From NCBI GenBank assembly GCA_001464665.1, contig LNDP01000015.1, positions 434,001 through 498,000 on the forward strand: DNA of 64,000 nt, read 5' to 3'. The translations under genes were made by a program, and so were the position numbers. Within the stretch, counting starts at the first letter, position 1. Every line of letters starts with the position of its first letter. This DNA is from Acidobacteria bacterium Ga0074141 (GTDB taxonomy: Bacteria; Acidobacteriota; Blastocatellia; Pyrinomonadales; Pyrinomonadaceae). This document shows positions 36,130 through 46,216 of the stretch, piece by piece. A model generated the notes under the pieces. That model did not search any database, was not told the DNA's origin, and saw only the letters and a list, made by a program, of their open reading frames with translations.

Positions 36130-37677
36130 CTAATTCTGAACAGTGATGTCCTTGATGAAGCTCCAGTCTCCGCTCGGGCTGATCTTAACGTTTCCGATCC
36201 GCTTGCTTGTGATCACCATGTTCGCCGGATACCAAAGAGGGAAGAGTGGCAGTTCATTGCTGATGGTCTGCCAGGCTTCGACGTAGAGCTGTTTCCCTTT
36301 CTCGCGGTCGGTCTCATTCACGGCCTGTTCGATCAGCTTGTCCACATTAGGATTGCTATAGCGACTACGGTTACAGCAACTAACGTTCGGGCCTGGGATG
36401 CGGGCGGTCGTGAAAAGATCCTTCATGAAGATCGGATCTTGATTTCCGCCGACCCAGACGCCCGTGTTCATCTGGAAATTTCCTTGGGTGAGCTGCTCAC
36501 GGATCGTATTCGGATCAAGCGTTTCGATCTGCACATTCAACCCGACCTCGACCAGCATGTTCTGGATCGCCTGAGCATAGCTGCTGTAGGCGGCGTTGCC
36601 GGCGGCGAATTTGAACTTGATCGGTTCGTTCTTGTAGCCCGCTTCGGAGATCAGCTTTTTCGCCCTCTCGGGATCAAAGGTGTATTGCGTCCCGGGCGAA
36701 TAAGCCCAAGAGCCCTCGGGAAGTACCGAATGTGCGATCTTTCCCTGGCCCGAAAGCAGTTCGCGGATTATCTTTTCGCGATCGACAGCATAACCGATAG
36801 CTTGGCGAATTTTCACATTCGTCAGCGGTGTCGACTGTGTGTTGAGTCCCAGATATTGAATGTTTGAGCCGTCAAATTGTTGAACATTCAAATTCGGAAG
36901 GCCCTCAAGCGTTTTCAGCGAATCGGGTGTCAGGTTCGATGGAAGCGGGGCAATATCGACCGCTCCTGTCTGGAGTTCAGCCTGCAGAGCGCTCGCATCG
37001 GGAATGGTTTTGACCCGTATTTTTGCGACCTTCGGTGCACCTTCCCAGTATTCGCCGAATGCTTCAAGTTCGACGGTGCTTTGCGACTGGTCAAATTTTA
37101 CAAACTTAAATGGGCCAGAACCGACGGGCTGCTCCCGCTGAGTTGCAACGGTTCCATCGGGAATTATGGGTATGGCAACGAGGTTCGAAAGAAGTTGGTT
37201 TTTCAATGCCGGGCGTGCGATGCGGACGAGGACGGTCATTTCGTCAGGCGTTTCAATGCCGTCAATGTGAGCGACGAGCTGCTTGTCAACCGAATCGAAA
37301 AATGCAAGACGCTTATAGCCTGTGCTCTTGAAAAGTTCGTCGAAGGTGTATTTGACGTCCTTGGATGTGAAGGTCGTGCCGTTGTGGAACTTAATGTTTG
37401 GCCTCAGCTTAAATGTGATCGTCTTTCCGTCTTCGGAGGTTTCAATGGTTTCCGCCATCTCGCCCGTGTAATCGAAGCTTTCGGTCTTTTTGACGAGGGC
37501 GTTGAACATCAGATTTCGCACTCGTTCGGCAGCGGCGTCGGATTTGTCCGAGGTCAGAGTATCGAAGCCGGAGAACGACTCTGAAAGAGCTATCGTAACG
37601 TACTCCGAACCGCCCCGCCGGCACGCCATCGCGGCCGCCATTACACAGACAATGAAAACAACAAGAAACTTTCTCAA
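36130..37677 (-). CDS. ABC transporter substrate-binding lipoprotein (peptide/nickel type, SBP family 5)
   Basis: 515 residues from the TTG at 37677, which has GGGAGAG seven bases upstream; an in-frame TTG at 37692 is the alternative. A lipobox (AAAMAC) marks cleavage to a lipidated Cys. The body is a family 5 binding protein: LRPNIKFHNGTTFTSKDVKY, then LLSNLVAIPIIPDGT, then TNVKIRQAIGYAVDREKII. Such proteins deliver oligopeptides, dipeptides or nickel to Dpp/Opp permeases. No permease or ATPase gene is beside it, so partners lie elsewhere. The ligand is unknown. Confidence 0.88.
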   Translation of the reverse strand: MRKFLVVFIVCVMAAAMACRRGGSEYVTIALSESFSGFDTLTSDKSDAAAERVRNLMFNALVKKTESFDYTGEMAETIETSEDGKTITFKLRPNIKFHNGTTFTSKDVKYTFDELFKSTGYKRLAFFDSVDKQLVAHIDGIETPDEMTVLVRIARPALKNQLLSNLVAIPIIPDGTVATQREQPVGSGPFKFVKFDQSQSTVELEAFGEYWEGAPKVAKIRVKTIPDASALQAELQTGAVDIAPLPSNLTPDSLKTLEGLPNLNVQQFDGSNIQYLGLNTQSTPLTNVKIRQAIGYAVDREKIIRELLSGQGKIAHSVLPEGSWAYSPGTQYTFDPERAKKLISEAGYKNEPIKFKFAAGNAAYSSYAQAIQNMLVEVGLNVQIETLDPNTIREQLTQGNFQMNTGVWVGGNQDPIFMKDLFTTARIPGPNVSCCNRSRYSNPNVDKLIEQAVNETDREKGKQLYVEAWQTISNELPLFPLWYPANMVITSKRIGNVKISPSGDWSFIKDITVQN

Positions 37678-37705
37678 AATATTCTCTCCCAATTATGACG
37701 TGAAT

Positions 37706-38782
37706 TTACTGGAGTCTAGCCTTGAAGTCGACGACCTTCGCTGATAGCTCGTCGAATTCCGATTCGTCGAACTTGATCGGTTCGGCAAGTGACGAAGCAA
37801 TTCGATCTATCCTTTCAATCGATGCGTCAAAGTGTGCTCGCGATAGCTCACCATTTTTGAAGGCCTCTGCGAGACGGTCAAAGCTCCGGACTATAAGCTC
37901 AGGTTCTGAGCAGATCGCCAACATATCTTCGCCGGCATTTATCGCCATCAAACACGCTTCCGGCAGCCCGTATTCCCGCGTTATGGCGCCCATCAAAAGA
38001 TCGTCAGTAATAGCAACGCCGGTGAAACCGCATTCTTCCCTGAGCAGCTTATTTACAACGAGACTGCCTAGAGACGAAGGTAAAAGTCTGCCATTTCGGT
38101 CACGCTCCTGCAAGGCAAGCTCGGGATAGACGGCATGGGCGATCATGACGAACTGGACGTCGAAATCCGTAATGAGTCGCCGAAACGGGTTAAGATCGAT
38201 CGATTCGAACTCCTCCACGCCGATCGGGACAACCGGTAATTCCTCGTGCGAATCTACTGTTGCGGCCGCTAGCCCGGGAAAGTGTTTCAGGCAACCGGCG
38301 ATGCCTTCCGCCTGCATCGCGTGAATGAAGGTGCCTGCAAGTACGACGACTTCCTCAGCCGAATTCCCAAACGATCTTCCCCGTAACCCGTTATTGTTCG
38401 CCCTTCGCTCATCGGTGGCAACATCAACCACCGGGGCAAAATTCATGTTAAAGCCGAGCAGCCGCAAGGCCCGTCCGATCAATGCTCCGTGTTCGCGAGC
38501 GTCTTCGGCATTTCGGATCTTGTCCGCGGCCGGGAAAGGTTCGATGATTCGCCGGAGCCGATCGACTGTGCCGCCTTCCTGATCGACGCTCAACATTATC
38601 TGCGGGCTAACCGTCTCTCGGAGCCCAAGCAGAAGCTCATTGACCTGCTCTGCCGAACGAATATTACGGGCAAAAAGGCAAACGCCGCCGGGGCGAACGC
38701 GTTGAAGTAGTTCGCGAGTCTGCGCATCGATCTCAGGGCCCGGAATCCCGATGAAAAAGAGTTTTCCGATCGACCGATCCAT
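37706..38782 (-). CDS. nagZ: Beta-N-acetylhexosaminidase (GH3)
   Basis: 358 residues with no signal peptide, so cytosolic, as expected for NagZ, which removes GlcNAc from muropeptides during cell-wall recycling. Family landmarks are VDQEGGTVDRL, LGFNMNFAPVVDV, CLKHFPG (about residue 164) followed by DSHEELP (the His/Asp pair of the mobile loop), and AITDDLLMGAI with the nucleophilic Asp. The start codon is two bases after the mutS stop, so the two are translated from one message. Confidence 0.9.
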   Translation of the reverse strand: MDRSIGKLFFIGIPGPEIDAQTRELLQRVRPGGVCLFARNIRSAEQVNELLLGLRETVSPQIMLSVDQEGGTVDRLRRIIEPFPAADKIRNAEDAREHGALIGRALRLLGFNMNFAPVVDVATDERRANNNGLRGRSFGNSAEEVVVLAGTFIHAMQAEGIAGCLKHFPGLAAATVDSHEELPVVPIGVEEFESIDLNPFRRLITDFDVQFVMIAHAVYPELALQERDRNGRLLPSSLGSLVVNKLLREECGFTGVAITDDLLMGAITREYGLPEACLMAINAGEDMLAICSEPELIVRSFDRLAEAFKNGELSRAHFDASIERIDRIASSLAEPIKFDESEFDELSAKVVDFKARLQ

Positions 38783-38784
38783 GT

Positions 38785-41379
38785 TTACAGCTCCTTATCT
38801 TCAGCCGCCTCGCCGACTGCCGGTTTTGCGAAGAGCGACATTTGCGCCGAAGCCGAACGGCCGGCCGCTCGCTTGAGTCCCGATATTTGCTCATCGGAGA
38901 ACACGGCGAGTTCGTATTTTTCAAGCTTTTGCAGCACCTCGTTTGCCCTGTCGATCACTTCCCGAGGAAGGCCTGCTAACCGAGCGACGGCGATACCATA
39001 CGACTTAGATGCCTGCCCCGGAAGGAGCTTATGCAGAAAGACGACTTCGCCATCGCGCTCGACGGCGGAGATCTGGTAGTTCTTCGCCCCGGGAAGATGC
39101 TCGGCAAGCTCGGCGAGCTCGTGATAGTGCGTGGCGAAAAGCGTCTTTGCCGAGTGCTCGGGAGAATTATGGAGAAACTCCGCTACCGACCAGGCGATGG
39201 CAAGCCCGTCAAATGTCGAGGTTCCGCGACCGATCTCGTCCAAAACAACAAGGCTCCGAGGCGTAGCGTTGTTCAATATTGCCGCCGTTTCGGTCATTTC
39301 CACCATGAAGGTGGACCGGCCTGACGCCAGATCATCTGATGCTCCGACTCGCGTCCAGACCCGATCGACTATCGGCAGCCGAGCCGACGATGCAGGAACA
39401 AACGAACCTATCTGGGCAAGCACCTGGATCAACGCTACCTGCCGAAGAAGCGTCGATTTTCCGCCCATATTTGCCCCGGTTATAACAAGCAAACGATCGG
39501 TCGAATTGTTCAGGTACACATCGTTCGGCACGAAAGAGCCATCGAGAAAGGCCTCGACCACCGGATGTCGACCGTTCTTGAGTTCGATATCGTCGCCGTC
39601 GTGAAGAACGGGACGAACGTAATTTCTTTTCGCTGCCGTCTCGGCAAGAGCGGCGAGGGCATCCAGAGTTGCTATCGCACGTGCGGTTGACTGCAGTTTT
39701 CTGATCTCATTGCGAACCGCGTTGAGGATCTCACCGAATAGTTCAGTCTCGAGCCGGATGATGCGTTCCTCGGCCCCTAGGACCGACGATTCCCATTCCT
39801 TAAGCTGCGGTGTGGAGAATCGTTCGGCATTGGCGAGCGTCTGCTTTCGCTCGTAATCCGCGGGAACCTTTGAGAGATTGGCCTTGGAGATCTCAATGTA
39901 ATAACCGAAGACGTTGTTGAAGCGCACCTTGAGTGTCGGGATACCGCTTCGTTCGCGTTCGCTCGTTTCAAACGCGGCGATCGCCTGCTTTACCGACCCC
40001 GCAACGCCGCGGATCTCGTCGAGTTCTGCATTGAAGCCCGAGCGAATGGTACCGCCGTCCGATAGGTTTACCGGCGGCTCATCAGCGATCGCTTGGGCGA
40101 TAAGGTCGCGTATCTCGGGCAGCTCGTGGATATTCTCGGAGAGAACTTGAAGAAGCAGCGAACGGGCATCTCTGATCGACGCATTCAGTTCGGGCGTTTG
40201 TCCGAGCGAGCGGGCGATCGCGAGAAGATCACGGGCATTGAACGAAGGCATCCCCAGCTTTCCGACCAGCCGTTCGATATCGAGAACACTCTTGAGGAGA
40301 AAGCGGACCTTGTCCCTGAGGATCGAATCGCCGAGTTCCTCGACCGCGTTGAGCCTGGTTTCGATCTCACTTCGCTTGACCGAAGGACGCATGATCCAGC
40401 CGCGAAGGAGCCGGGAACCCATGCCTGTCACCGTGCTGTCGATCACGCCAAGCAAGCTCGTCTTTGCGGAGCCGCCTCGGCCGGCGATCAATTCGAGGTT
40501 TGCGATCGTGACCGCGTCCAGATTCAGGAAATCGTTCTCTTCCTGCATCGTCAGCCCGAGAATATGCTCGGCCGAGTCGCGGCGTGTTTCGATGGCATAC
40601 GCAAGGCACGCGCCGGCCGCAGCGGTCGCCGCCGCTCGGGCCTCGATGCCAAAACCTGCCAAAGTCTTGACCCCGAACTTTCGGAGAAGAAGCGCCCTTG
40701 CGGCTGCTGTTTCAAATGAATCCTCGCTGACAGGCGTCACGCCAACCTCTGTGCCGCGGACATCATTTTGTTCAGTTTCGGGATAGAGCAAACTCTCGCG
40801 GCGTGCAAATCCGAGATCTTCTGCCCATCGTTTTGCATTATTGCGAGGTAAGATCAGCTCTTTCGGCGCGTACCGCTCGATGCGTTCCCGTGCTCTCGAC
40901 CAACGCTCCGGCCCGTCAAATTCCGAAACAAAGAACTCGCCGGTCGAGACATCCAGAAACGCGACGCCGACGGCATTGTCGACTTCAACTGCTGCGGAAA
41001 GGAATATTGGCTCGCGTTCGCTTTGGAGCTGTTCATCAACCGAAGTTCCAGGAGTTACGATCCGAACTACCTCACGGCGAACGAGCTTCGTGCCTTTCGA
41101 AGCTTGTTCGGTCTGGTCACAAATAGCGACGCGGTAGCCCTTTGAGACGAGTTTGGAAATATAGCCAGATGCGGCGTGGTAGGGAATGCCGCACATCGGA
41201 ACAGGGTTGGGCGACTCTTTTTGACGAGCGGTCAGCGTGATCTGGAGTTCCCGCGAGCCGATCAACGCATCCTCATTGAACATCTCGTAAAAATCACCGA
41301 GGCGGAAAAAGAGAATGGTTCCCGGATACTGCTTCTTGATCTCGAGGTATTGCCGAAGCATTGGGGTGGCATTGTCCAT
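38785..41379 (-). CDS. mutS: DNA mismatch repair ATPase MutS
   Basis: 864 residues, full length for MutS. The N-terminal mismatch-reading motif is FRLGDFYEMF with the Phe-x-Glu. Core and clamp domains occupy the middle. The ATPase has Walker A TGANMGGKSTLL (about residue 625-636) and Walker B with the following loop LDEIGRGTSTFDG (about 710). The C-terminal helix-turn-helix dimer contact (LAGLPREVIDRANEVLQKLE) is present. It binds mismatches and recruits MutL. First gene of the mutS-nagZ pair. Confidence 0.96.
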   Translation of the reverse strand: MDNATPMLRQYLEIKKQYPGTILFFRLGDFYEMFNEDALIGSRELQITLTARQKESPNPVPMCGIPYHAASGYISKLVSKGYRVAICDQTEQASKGTKLVRREVVRIVTPGTSVDEQLQSEREPIFLSAAVEVDNAVGVAFLDVSTGEFFVSEFDGPERWSRARERIERYAPKELILPRNNAKRWAEDLGFARRESLLYPETEQNDVRGTEVGVTPVSEDSFETAAARALLLRKFGVKTLAGFGIEARAAATAAAGACLAYAIETRRDSAEHILGLTMQEENDFLNLDAVTIANLELIAGRGGSAKTSLLGVIDSTVTGMGSRLLRGWIMRPSVKRSEIETRLNAVEELGDSILRDKVRFLLKSVLDIERLVGKLGMPSFNARDLLAIARSLGQTPELNASIRDARSLLLQVLSENIHELPEIRDLIAQAIADEPPVNLSDGGTIRSGFNAELDEIRGVAGSVKQAIAAFETSERERSGIPTLKVRFNNVFGYYIEISKANLSKVPADYERKQTLANAERFSTPQLKEWESSVLGAEERIIRLETELFGEILNAVRNEIRKLQSTARAIATLDALAALAETAAKRNYVRPVLHDGDDIELKNGRHPVVEAFLDGSFVPNDVYLNNSTDRLLVITGANMGGKSTLLRQVALIQVLAQIGSFVPASSARLPIVDRVWTRVGASDDLASGRSTFMVEMTETAAILNNATPRSLVVLDEIGRGTSTFDGLAIAWSVAEFLHNSPEHSAKTLFATHYHELAELAEHLPGAKNYQISAVERDGEVVFLHKLLPGQASKSYGIAVARLAGLPREVIDRANEVLQKLEKYELAVFSDEQISGLKRAAGRSASAQMSLFAKPAVGEAAEDKEL

Positions 41380-41572
41380 GACTTATCCGTACTCCGGAGA
41401 GTTTAGCCAAAACGAATTCGGTTTCAAAATGACGGTTTCCAAAGTCCTTGTCTTTTGTTAGACTTAGGGATTGATTCTTATCGCCGATCGGCTCTCGGGC
41501 TTCGCTAGGTTCGAGGGAAGTTTGTAGTGATAGAAATTTATGCGCGATTTTGCCCACTTGGAGAAGTTTTCC

Positions 41573-42538
41573 ATGCGAACAATACTTTGGCTAACAGTTT
41601 TCTTTTTGTTGGGCACTAACCAACTTTTTGCACAGGGCGAACCGGCACCGACGCCATCTGGCCCGGCTTCTTTTCAGACCTCAGAGGAACGATACCGAAT
41701 CGGGTTTCAGGATACGCTCGAGATACAGATATTTCGCCGTCCTGAACTCAATCAGCGGGTGAATGTAAATCCGAACGGGACTATCACTCTCTTTCGGCTC
41801 GATGCGCCAATAGTCGCCGTCTGTAAGAGCGAGCGGGAACTTGCAAATGAGATCGCGACCGCATACGCAAAGAACTACCTCCGAAACCCCGAGGTCAACG
41901 TAATTGCCGTAGAGCAACGCTCTCAGTCTTTCGCAGTAATGGGCGCCGTTGAAAAACCGGCAAATTACTACATCAACCGGCCGATACGCCTTCTTGAGCT
42001 TCTTGCTCAGGCCGGTGGGCCGACCGATAAGGCCGGTTCGCGGCTGATAGTCGCTCGCACGGGCAGCCGTTCGAACTGCCGGTTGACGCAACAACGTTCG
42101 GACGAAGATACGGAATTTGAGATCGTTCATCTCAGCCTTAAGGATGTGCTCGAGGCGAAACAGAATATTCCTATGCTGCCGGGCGACATTGTATCGGTCC
42201 TCGAGGCTGACGTCGTTTATGTCTACGGCCACGTGGTCAAACAGGGTCAGGTGATAATGAAGGAGCCGCTTACGCTTACGCAGGCGATCGCCTCGGCGGA
42301 AGGCCTGAAGCCCGCTTCTCGCACCGATGTTCGGATCTTTAGGCAAAAACAAGGCAGCTTGGAACGCGAAGAGCTCCTATTCAACCTCGGTGACATCGAG
42401 AAGCGCAAAGTCGCCGACCCGTACCTTGAACCGAACGACATAGTGGCGGTAAATGAGGACCGCGTGAAAAGTATTTTCAACTCGATCGGTCGTTCGCTTA
42501 CTAACGGCATTCCGAGTATTTTCTACCGCGTTCCGTAA
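41573..42538 (+). CDS. Polysaccharide export outer-membrane protein (Wza-like)
   Basis: 321 residues from the ATG at 41573, preceded by GGAG at 41560-41563; an upstream ATG at 41540 is in frame but would put 11 residues before the signal peptide. Signal peptide LTVFFLLGTNQLFA, then a poly-export domain (YRIGFQDTLEIQIFRRPELN) and two SLBB domains (AVMGAVEKPANYYI; VYVYGHVVKQGQVIM). No lipobox Cys is seen, so it may lack the lipid anchor typical of Wza. It is the first gene of the polysaccharide locus and is followed 16 bases later by its kinase partner. Confidence 0.88.
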   Translation: MRTILWLTVFFLLGTNQLFAQGEPAPTPSGPASFQTSEERYRIGFQDTLEIQIFRRPELNQRVNVNPNGTITLFRLDAPIVAVCKSERELANEIATAYAKNYLRNPEVNVIAVEQRSQSFAVMGAVEKPANYYINRPIRLLELLAQAGGPTDKAGSRLIVARTGSRSNCRLTQQRSDEDTEFEIVHLSLKDVLEAKQNIPMLPGDIVSVLEADVVYVYGHVVKQGQVIMKEPLTLTQAIASAEGLKPASRTDVRIFRQKQGSLEREELLFNLGDIEKRKVADPYLEPNDIVAVNEDRVKSIFNSIGRSLTNGIPSIFYRVP

Positions 42539-42554
42539 AACTTTCGGCTTAATC

Positions 42555-45047
42555 ATGCGAGAAACGAGAGACATCATAAAGAGCCCGAGAGATCCTGCGA
42601 CCGATATCGAAAGGCAGTTCGATCCACAGTTGGTTCCGGGCTCGGGCCGTTATCCGGCCTACAGGGAATTGCATTCAGCCGAAGGCTTTAGCCTAATGGA
42701 ATACTGGTCGGCAATCCGCAAGCGGCTTTGGCTCGTGATCGGAATTGCGGTGCTGGTCACAACGCTGGTTGCGATCTACATGGCACGCAAGCCGAATATC
42801 TATCAGGCATCGGCGACCATTCAGGTCGACCTCGAGCAAACGAATCCGGACCTGATCACAAGCGACCGCCAGCGGCCGAGCATCAACCTTGACCCGTCAT
42901 ATTTCAATACCCAGCTCCAGCTCGTTGGCAGCGACACGGTGCTTCGCCGGGTGATCAAGGAGCACAGCCTAGACTCCAACAAAGAATTTCAGGCCGCAAG
43001 AGCAGAAGGCTCGGGCGGAGCCGTCCGCGGTTTTCTCCGTGCCATCGGGCTTGCCAGTTCGGACGATAAGCAGAGTGATGCCGCCTTGAGCGAATTTGCG
43101 GCCTCACCAAATTCGGGCTTGATGTCGGCGGATGAGATCGCAGAAGCGATACGTCTCGCTCCGTATGTCGAGATAATCAAACGAAATATTTCGATCGAAC
43201 CCGTGAGGGAATCTCGGGCGACGGTGAAAGATACCCGATTGATCGAAGTTGCTTTCCGCAACACCGATCCACAATTGGCGGCGTTTGTGGTGAACGGGAT
43301 CGGTGAGACATTCGCAGTGGCGAATCAAGAGCAACGTTCTGGAACGTCGCGAAAGACAAGCGATTTTCTTCAGCAACGTATCGCGGATCTGCAATCTGAT
43401 GTCCGCCGCGATGAACTCAAGCTCGTTGAACTTGAAAGGTCTGAAGGTATCTTAAAAACTCCCGGCGATCAGACGATCGTACTTGAAAGACTAGCGGGGC
43501 TGAACAAAGACCTGCTAACGGTCGAGAACGAAAGAAAAACGGCCGAGGCACAGTATCTCTCCGTTCGCAACAATCCTGAGAGGGTCGCTGCGTTGGCCGA
43601 AGCCGAGAGTGCCCGTTACATTACCGAGCGCGAGAATTTTCTCTTGAATTATCGCAACGAGACTCAGAAGACGATCGCAGGGCTTACGGCAAACCGAGCG
43701 AAGCTGCTGGAAGAGTTTCTTCCTACCGCGCCCGAGATAAAGGAGATCGATTCTCAGATCAAGAGTCTCGAAGATTCCTTGGCAACCGCGACGGAAAAGG
43801 CTCAGGCAGAGATCCGGGCATATCGCAGCCGCACATCCGACAATTTGCTAAAGGTCCTGGAAACGCAATATCGGCGAGCACAGGACAAAGAGGACAAGAT
43901 CCGTGCTGCATTTAATGTTCAGTTTCAGGAAGCACAGGGTCAGAATGCCGGTGCCGTGATGATCAAATTGCTTCAGCAGAATATCGAGACAAACAAGGGC
44001 TTTCTCGACAATCTGCGGAAGCAGCAGAGCTCGAACGACGTCGCGTCGCAAGGCTCTGACAACAATATTCGTGTTGCACAGTATGCGATCCCGCCGAAGA
44101 ATCCGATATCGCCAAGTAGAACAACGACGGTCCTTGCCGCTCTGTTTCTTTCGACGCTTTTCGGAATGGGCTTGGCACTTTTCCTCGAGTATCTCGATGA
44201 CACGATCGGTACGACCGAGGAGATAGAAAGCTACCTGCAGCTTCCTGCACTTGCGGCAATTCCTTCTCTCGATTCATTGCCAAAGCGGAAGCTCTTACTC
44301 GTCGGCGGTTCTGATAAGGAGGACGATGAATCGGTTCCGGTGAATTCGGAACTTCTCATCAACACAGACCCGCGGTCATCGCTTGCGGAAGCGTATCGGC
44401 AGCTTCGCACGTCGATCCTCCTTTCAACGGCGGGCCACGCTCCGAAGTCGCTTCTCGTAACCTCAAGTTTGCCTTCGGAGGGCAAAACCACGACCGCAAC
44501 CAATACCGCGATCAGCCTTGCTCAGACGGGAGCAAAGGTACTTGTTATCGATGCGGACATGAGGCGACCGCGGCTGCATTCTGTCTTCGGTATTTCGAAT
44601 GGCGAAGGGTTGAGTACGATCCTCTCCAGCCAGATGTCGGAAAAGGAGATCCTTGCGGTGATCCAGCAGGAACCGAGCACGAAGCTCAACCTCCTGACGT
44701 CCGGTCCGATACCCCCAAACCCAGCCGAGCTTATCGGCTCGCAGCCGATGGCCGAGCTACTCGTCACGCTACAGAAGCATTTCACCCACGTGGTCATCGA
44801 TTCGCCGCCGATTACCTCCTTTACGGACGGTGTGCTGATCGCGTCGATGGTTGATGGTGTCATCCTAGTGGTTCATTCCGGCAAGAGCTCGCGGCAGATC
44901 GTTCGGCGCGCCAAACAGCTCCTGAACGATGTTGGTGCCCGCATATTCGGTGTTGTGCTCAACAACGTCGATATTCGGTCGCAGGATCATTACCACTACT
45001 ACCAAAGCTATTACAATCAAGGCCACTACAGGCAGGACGAAGAATAG
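42555..45047 (+). CDS. Polysaccharide co-polymerase and tyrosine autokinase (Wzc-like BY-kinase)
   Basis: 830 residues. A Wzz chain-length domain begins after a first membrane helix (about 61-79). A long coiled coil occupies about 250-500 and a GNVR-like stretch precedes the second helix (about 518-540). The cytosolic kinase has Walker A SSLPSEGKTTTATN (about 635), Walker A' LVIDADMRRP (about 663) and Walker B VVIDSPP. The C-terminus is a Tyr cluster (DHYHYYQSYYNQGHYR), the usual autophosphorylation tail. It controls chain length and export with the Wza-like protein. Its TAG stop overlaps the next start by one base. Confidence 0.93.
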   Translation: MRETRDIIKSPRDPATDIERQFDPQLVPGSGRYPAYRELHSAEGFSLMEYWSAIRKRLWLVIGIAVLVTTLVAIYMARKPNIYQASATIQVDLEQTNPDLITSDRQRPSINLDPSYFNTQLQLVGSDTVLRRVIKEHSLDSNKEFQAARAEGSGGAVRGFLRAIGLASSDDKQSDAALSEFAASPNSGLMSADEIAEAIRLAPYVEIIKRNISIEPVRESRATVKDTRLIEVAFRNTDPQLAAFVVNGIGETFAVANQEQRSGTSRKTSDFLQQRIADLQSDVRRDELKLVELERSEGILKTPGDQTIVLERLAGLNKDLLTVENERKTAEAQYLSVRNNPERVAALAEAESARYITERENFLLNYRNETQKTIAGLTANRAKLLEEFLPTAPEIKEIDSQIKSLEDSLATATEKAQAEIRAYRSRTSDNLLKVLETQYRRAQDKEDKIRAAFNVQFQEAQGQNAGAVMIKLLQQNIETNKGFLDNLRKQQSSNDVASQGSDNNIRVAQYAIPPKNPISPSRTTTVLAALFLSTLFGMGLALFLEYLDDTIGTTEEIESYLQLPALAAIPSLDSLPKRKLLLVGGSDKEDDESVPVNSELLINTDPRSSLAEAYRQLRTSILLSTAGHAPKSLLVTSSLPSEGKTTTATNTAISLAQTGAKVLVIDADMRRPRLHSVFGISNGEGLSTILSSQMSEKEILAVIQQEPSTKLNLLTSGPIPPNPAELIGSQPMAELLVTLQKHFTHVVIDSPPITSFTDGVLIASMVDGVILVVHSGKSSRQIVRRAKQLLNDVGARIFGVVLNNVDIRSQDHYHYYQSYYNQGHYRQDEE

Positions 45048-46216
45048 TGGCATTTGGAATTCCCGTCAAAGTCCCATTGGTAAAGGATACGATCAGTCAG
45101 GAAGAGCTATTGGCTCTTTCTGACTGGCTTCGTACGTTCCCGCGTCTGACAAAAGGCGAGCTTACAGTTGAATTCGAGGAAAAGTGGTCGACCTGGCAGG
45201 GTTCCAAGTACTCGGTCTTTGTAAACTCGGGGTCATCCGCAAACCTGCTGATGTTCTATGCGTTGCTCTTATCCGGTCGGCTCAAGAACAAAAAGGTGAT
45301 CGTGCCGGCGGTTTCATGGGTGACGACCGTTGCCCCGGCAATCCAGTTTGGCCTCGAGCCGATCGTTTGCGATTGCGACCCGGAAACGCTTGGTTTAGAT
45401 ACTGACCATCTCAGCAAACTCGTTGAGGAACACGACCCGGCGGCGATCATTCTCGTCCACGTTCTTGGGTTCCCGAACAAGATGGATGAGATCACGGCTA
45501 TTTGTAACGAGCGGGAAATCGTATTGCTTGAGGACTCGTGCGAAAGCCTTGGTTCGGAATACCGCGCGATCAAGACAGGCAATTTTGGACTGATGAGCAG
45601 CTTTTCGCTCTACTTCGGCCATCACCTTTCGACGATAGAAGGCGGAATGATCTGCACCGACGACGCCGATATAAAAGACCTATTGGTCTCGCTCAGAAGC
45701 CACGGCTGGGACCGCGACCTGCCGAATGCGAAACAGAAAGAGCTGCGGGCCAAATACGGTATTGATGATTTCCGGGCATTTTACACGTTCTATCATCCGG
45801 GCTTTAATGTCCGATCGACCGACCTGCAAGCGTTCCTCGGACTGGGACAATTGCAGAAGGCCGACTCGGTCGTCGAGAGCCGCAATCGAAATTTTCTGCA
45901 TTACGATGCAGCCATAAACGATCATCAATACAAGGTCCGACAACGCGAGGGAACGCTGGTTTCTAATTTCTGCTACCCGCTCATCACCGACAGACGAGAT
46001 GAGGTGGTAAATGCATTGACCGAGGCCGGTGTTGATTCGCGGCCATTGGTGTGCGGGTCGATCGCCCGACATCCGTTCTGGTATGAACGCTATGGACACG
46101 CGGACCTTCCTTTTGCCGATATCGTTCACGACAACGGAATGTACATTCCGAACAATCATGAGATGACCGATGCCGAGGTCGAATATGTTGCTGACGTCGT
46201 TAACTCCGTCCTTTAA
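45047..46216 (+). CDS. ColD-like PLP-dependent sugar 3-dehydratase (DegT family, His in place of Lys)
   Basis: 389 residues from a GTG that overlaps the previous stop by one base. DegT/DnrJ/EryC1 fold: NSGSSANLLM, VPAVSWVTTV, LLEDSCESLGSEY. Where aminotransferases have the PLP-binding Lys the sequence is SLYFGHHLSTIEGG, so a His replaces it, as in ColD, the GDP-4-keto-6-deoxymannose 3-dehydratase of colitose synthesis. The LRSHGWDRDLP and NNHEMTDAEVEYV segments also fit ColD. It probably removes the C3 hydroxyl from a GDP-4-keto sugar; gmd and an fcl-like gene lie 1 kb away. An ordinary aminotransferase is unlikely. Confidence 0.82.
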   Translation: MAFGIPVKVPLVKDTISQEELLALSDWLRTFPRLTKGELTVEFEEKWSTWQGSKYSVFVNSGSSANLLMFYALLLSGRLKNKKVIVPAVSWVTTVAPAIQFGLEPIVCDCDPETLGLDTDHLSKLVEEHDPAAIILVHVLGFPNKMDEITAICNEREIVLLEDSCESLGSEYRAIKTGNFGLMSSFSLYFGHHLSTIEGGMICTDDADIKDLLVSLRSHGWDRDLPNAKQKELRAKYGIDDFRAFYTFYHPGFNVRSTDLQAFLGLGQLQKADSVVESRNRNFLHYDAAINDHQYKVRQREGTLVSNFCYPLITDRRDEVVNALTEAGVDSRPLVCGSIARHPFWYERYGHADLPFADIVHDNGMYIPNNHEMTDAEVEYVADVVNSVL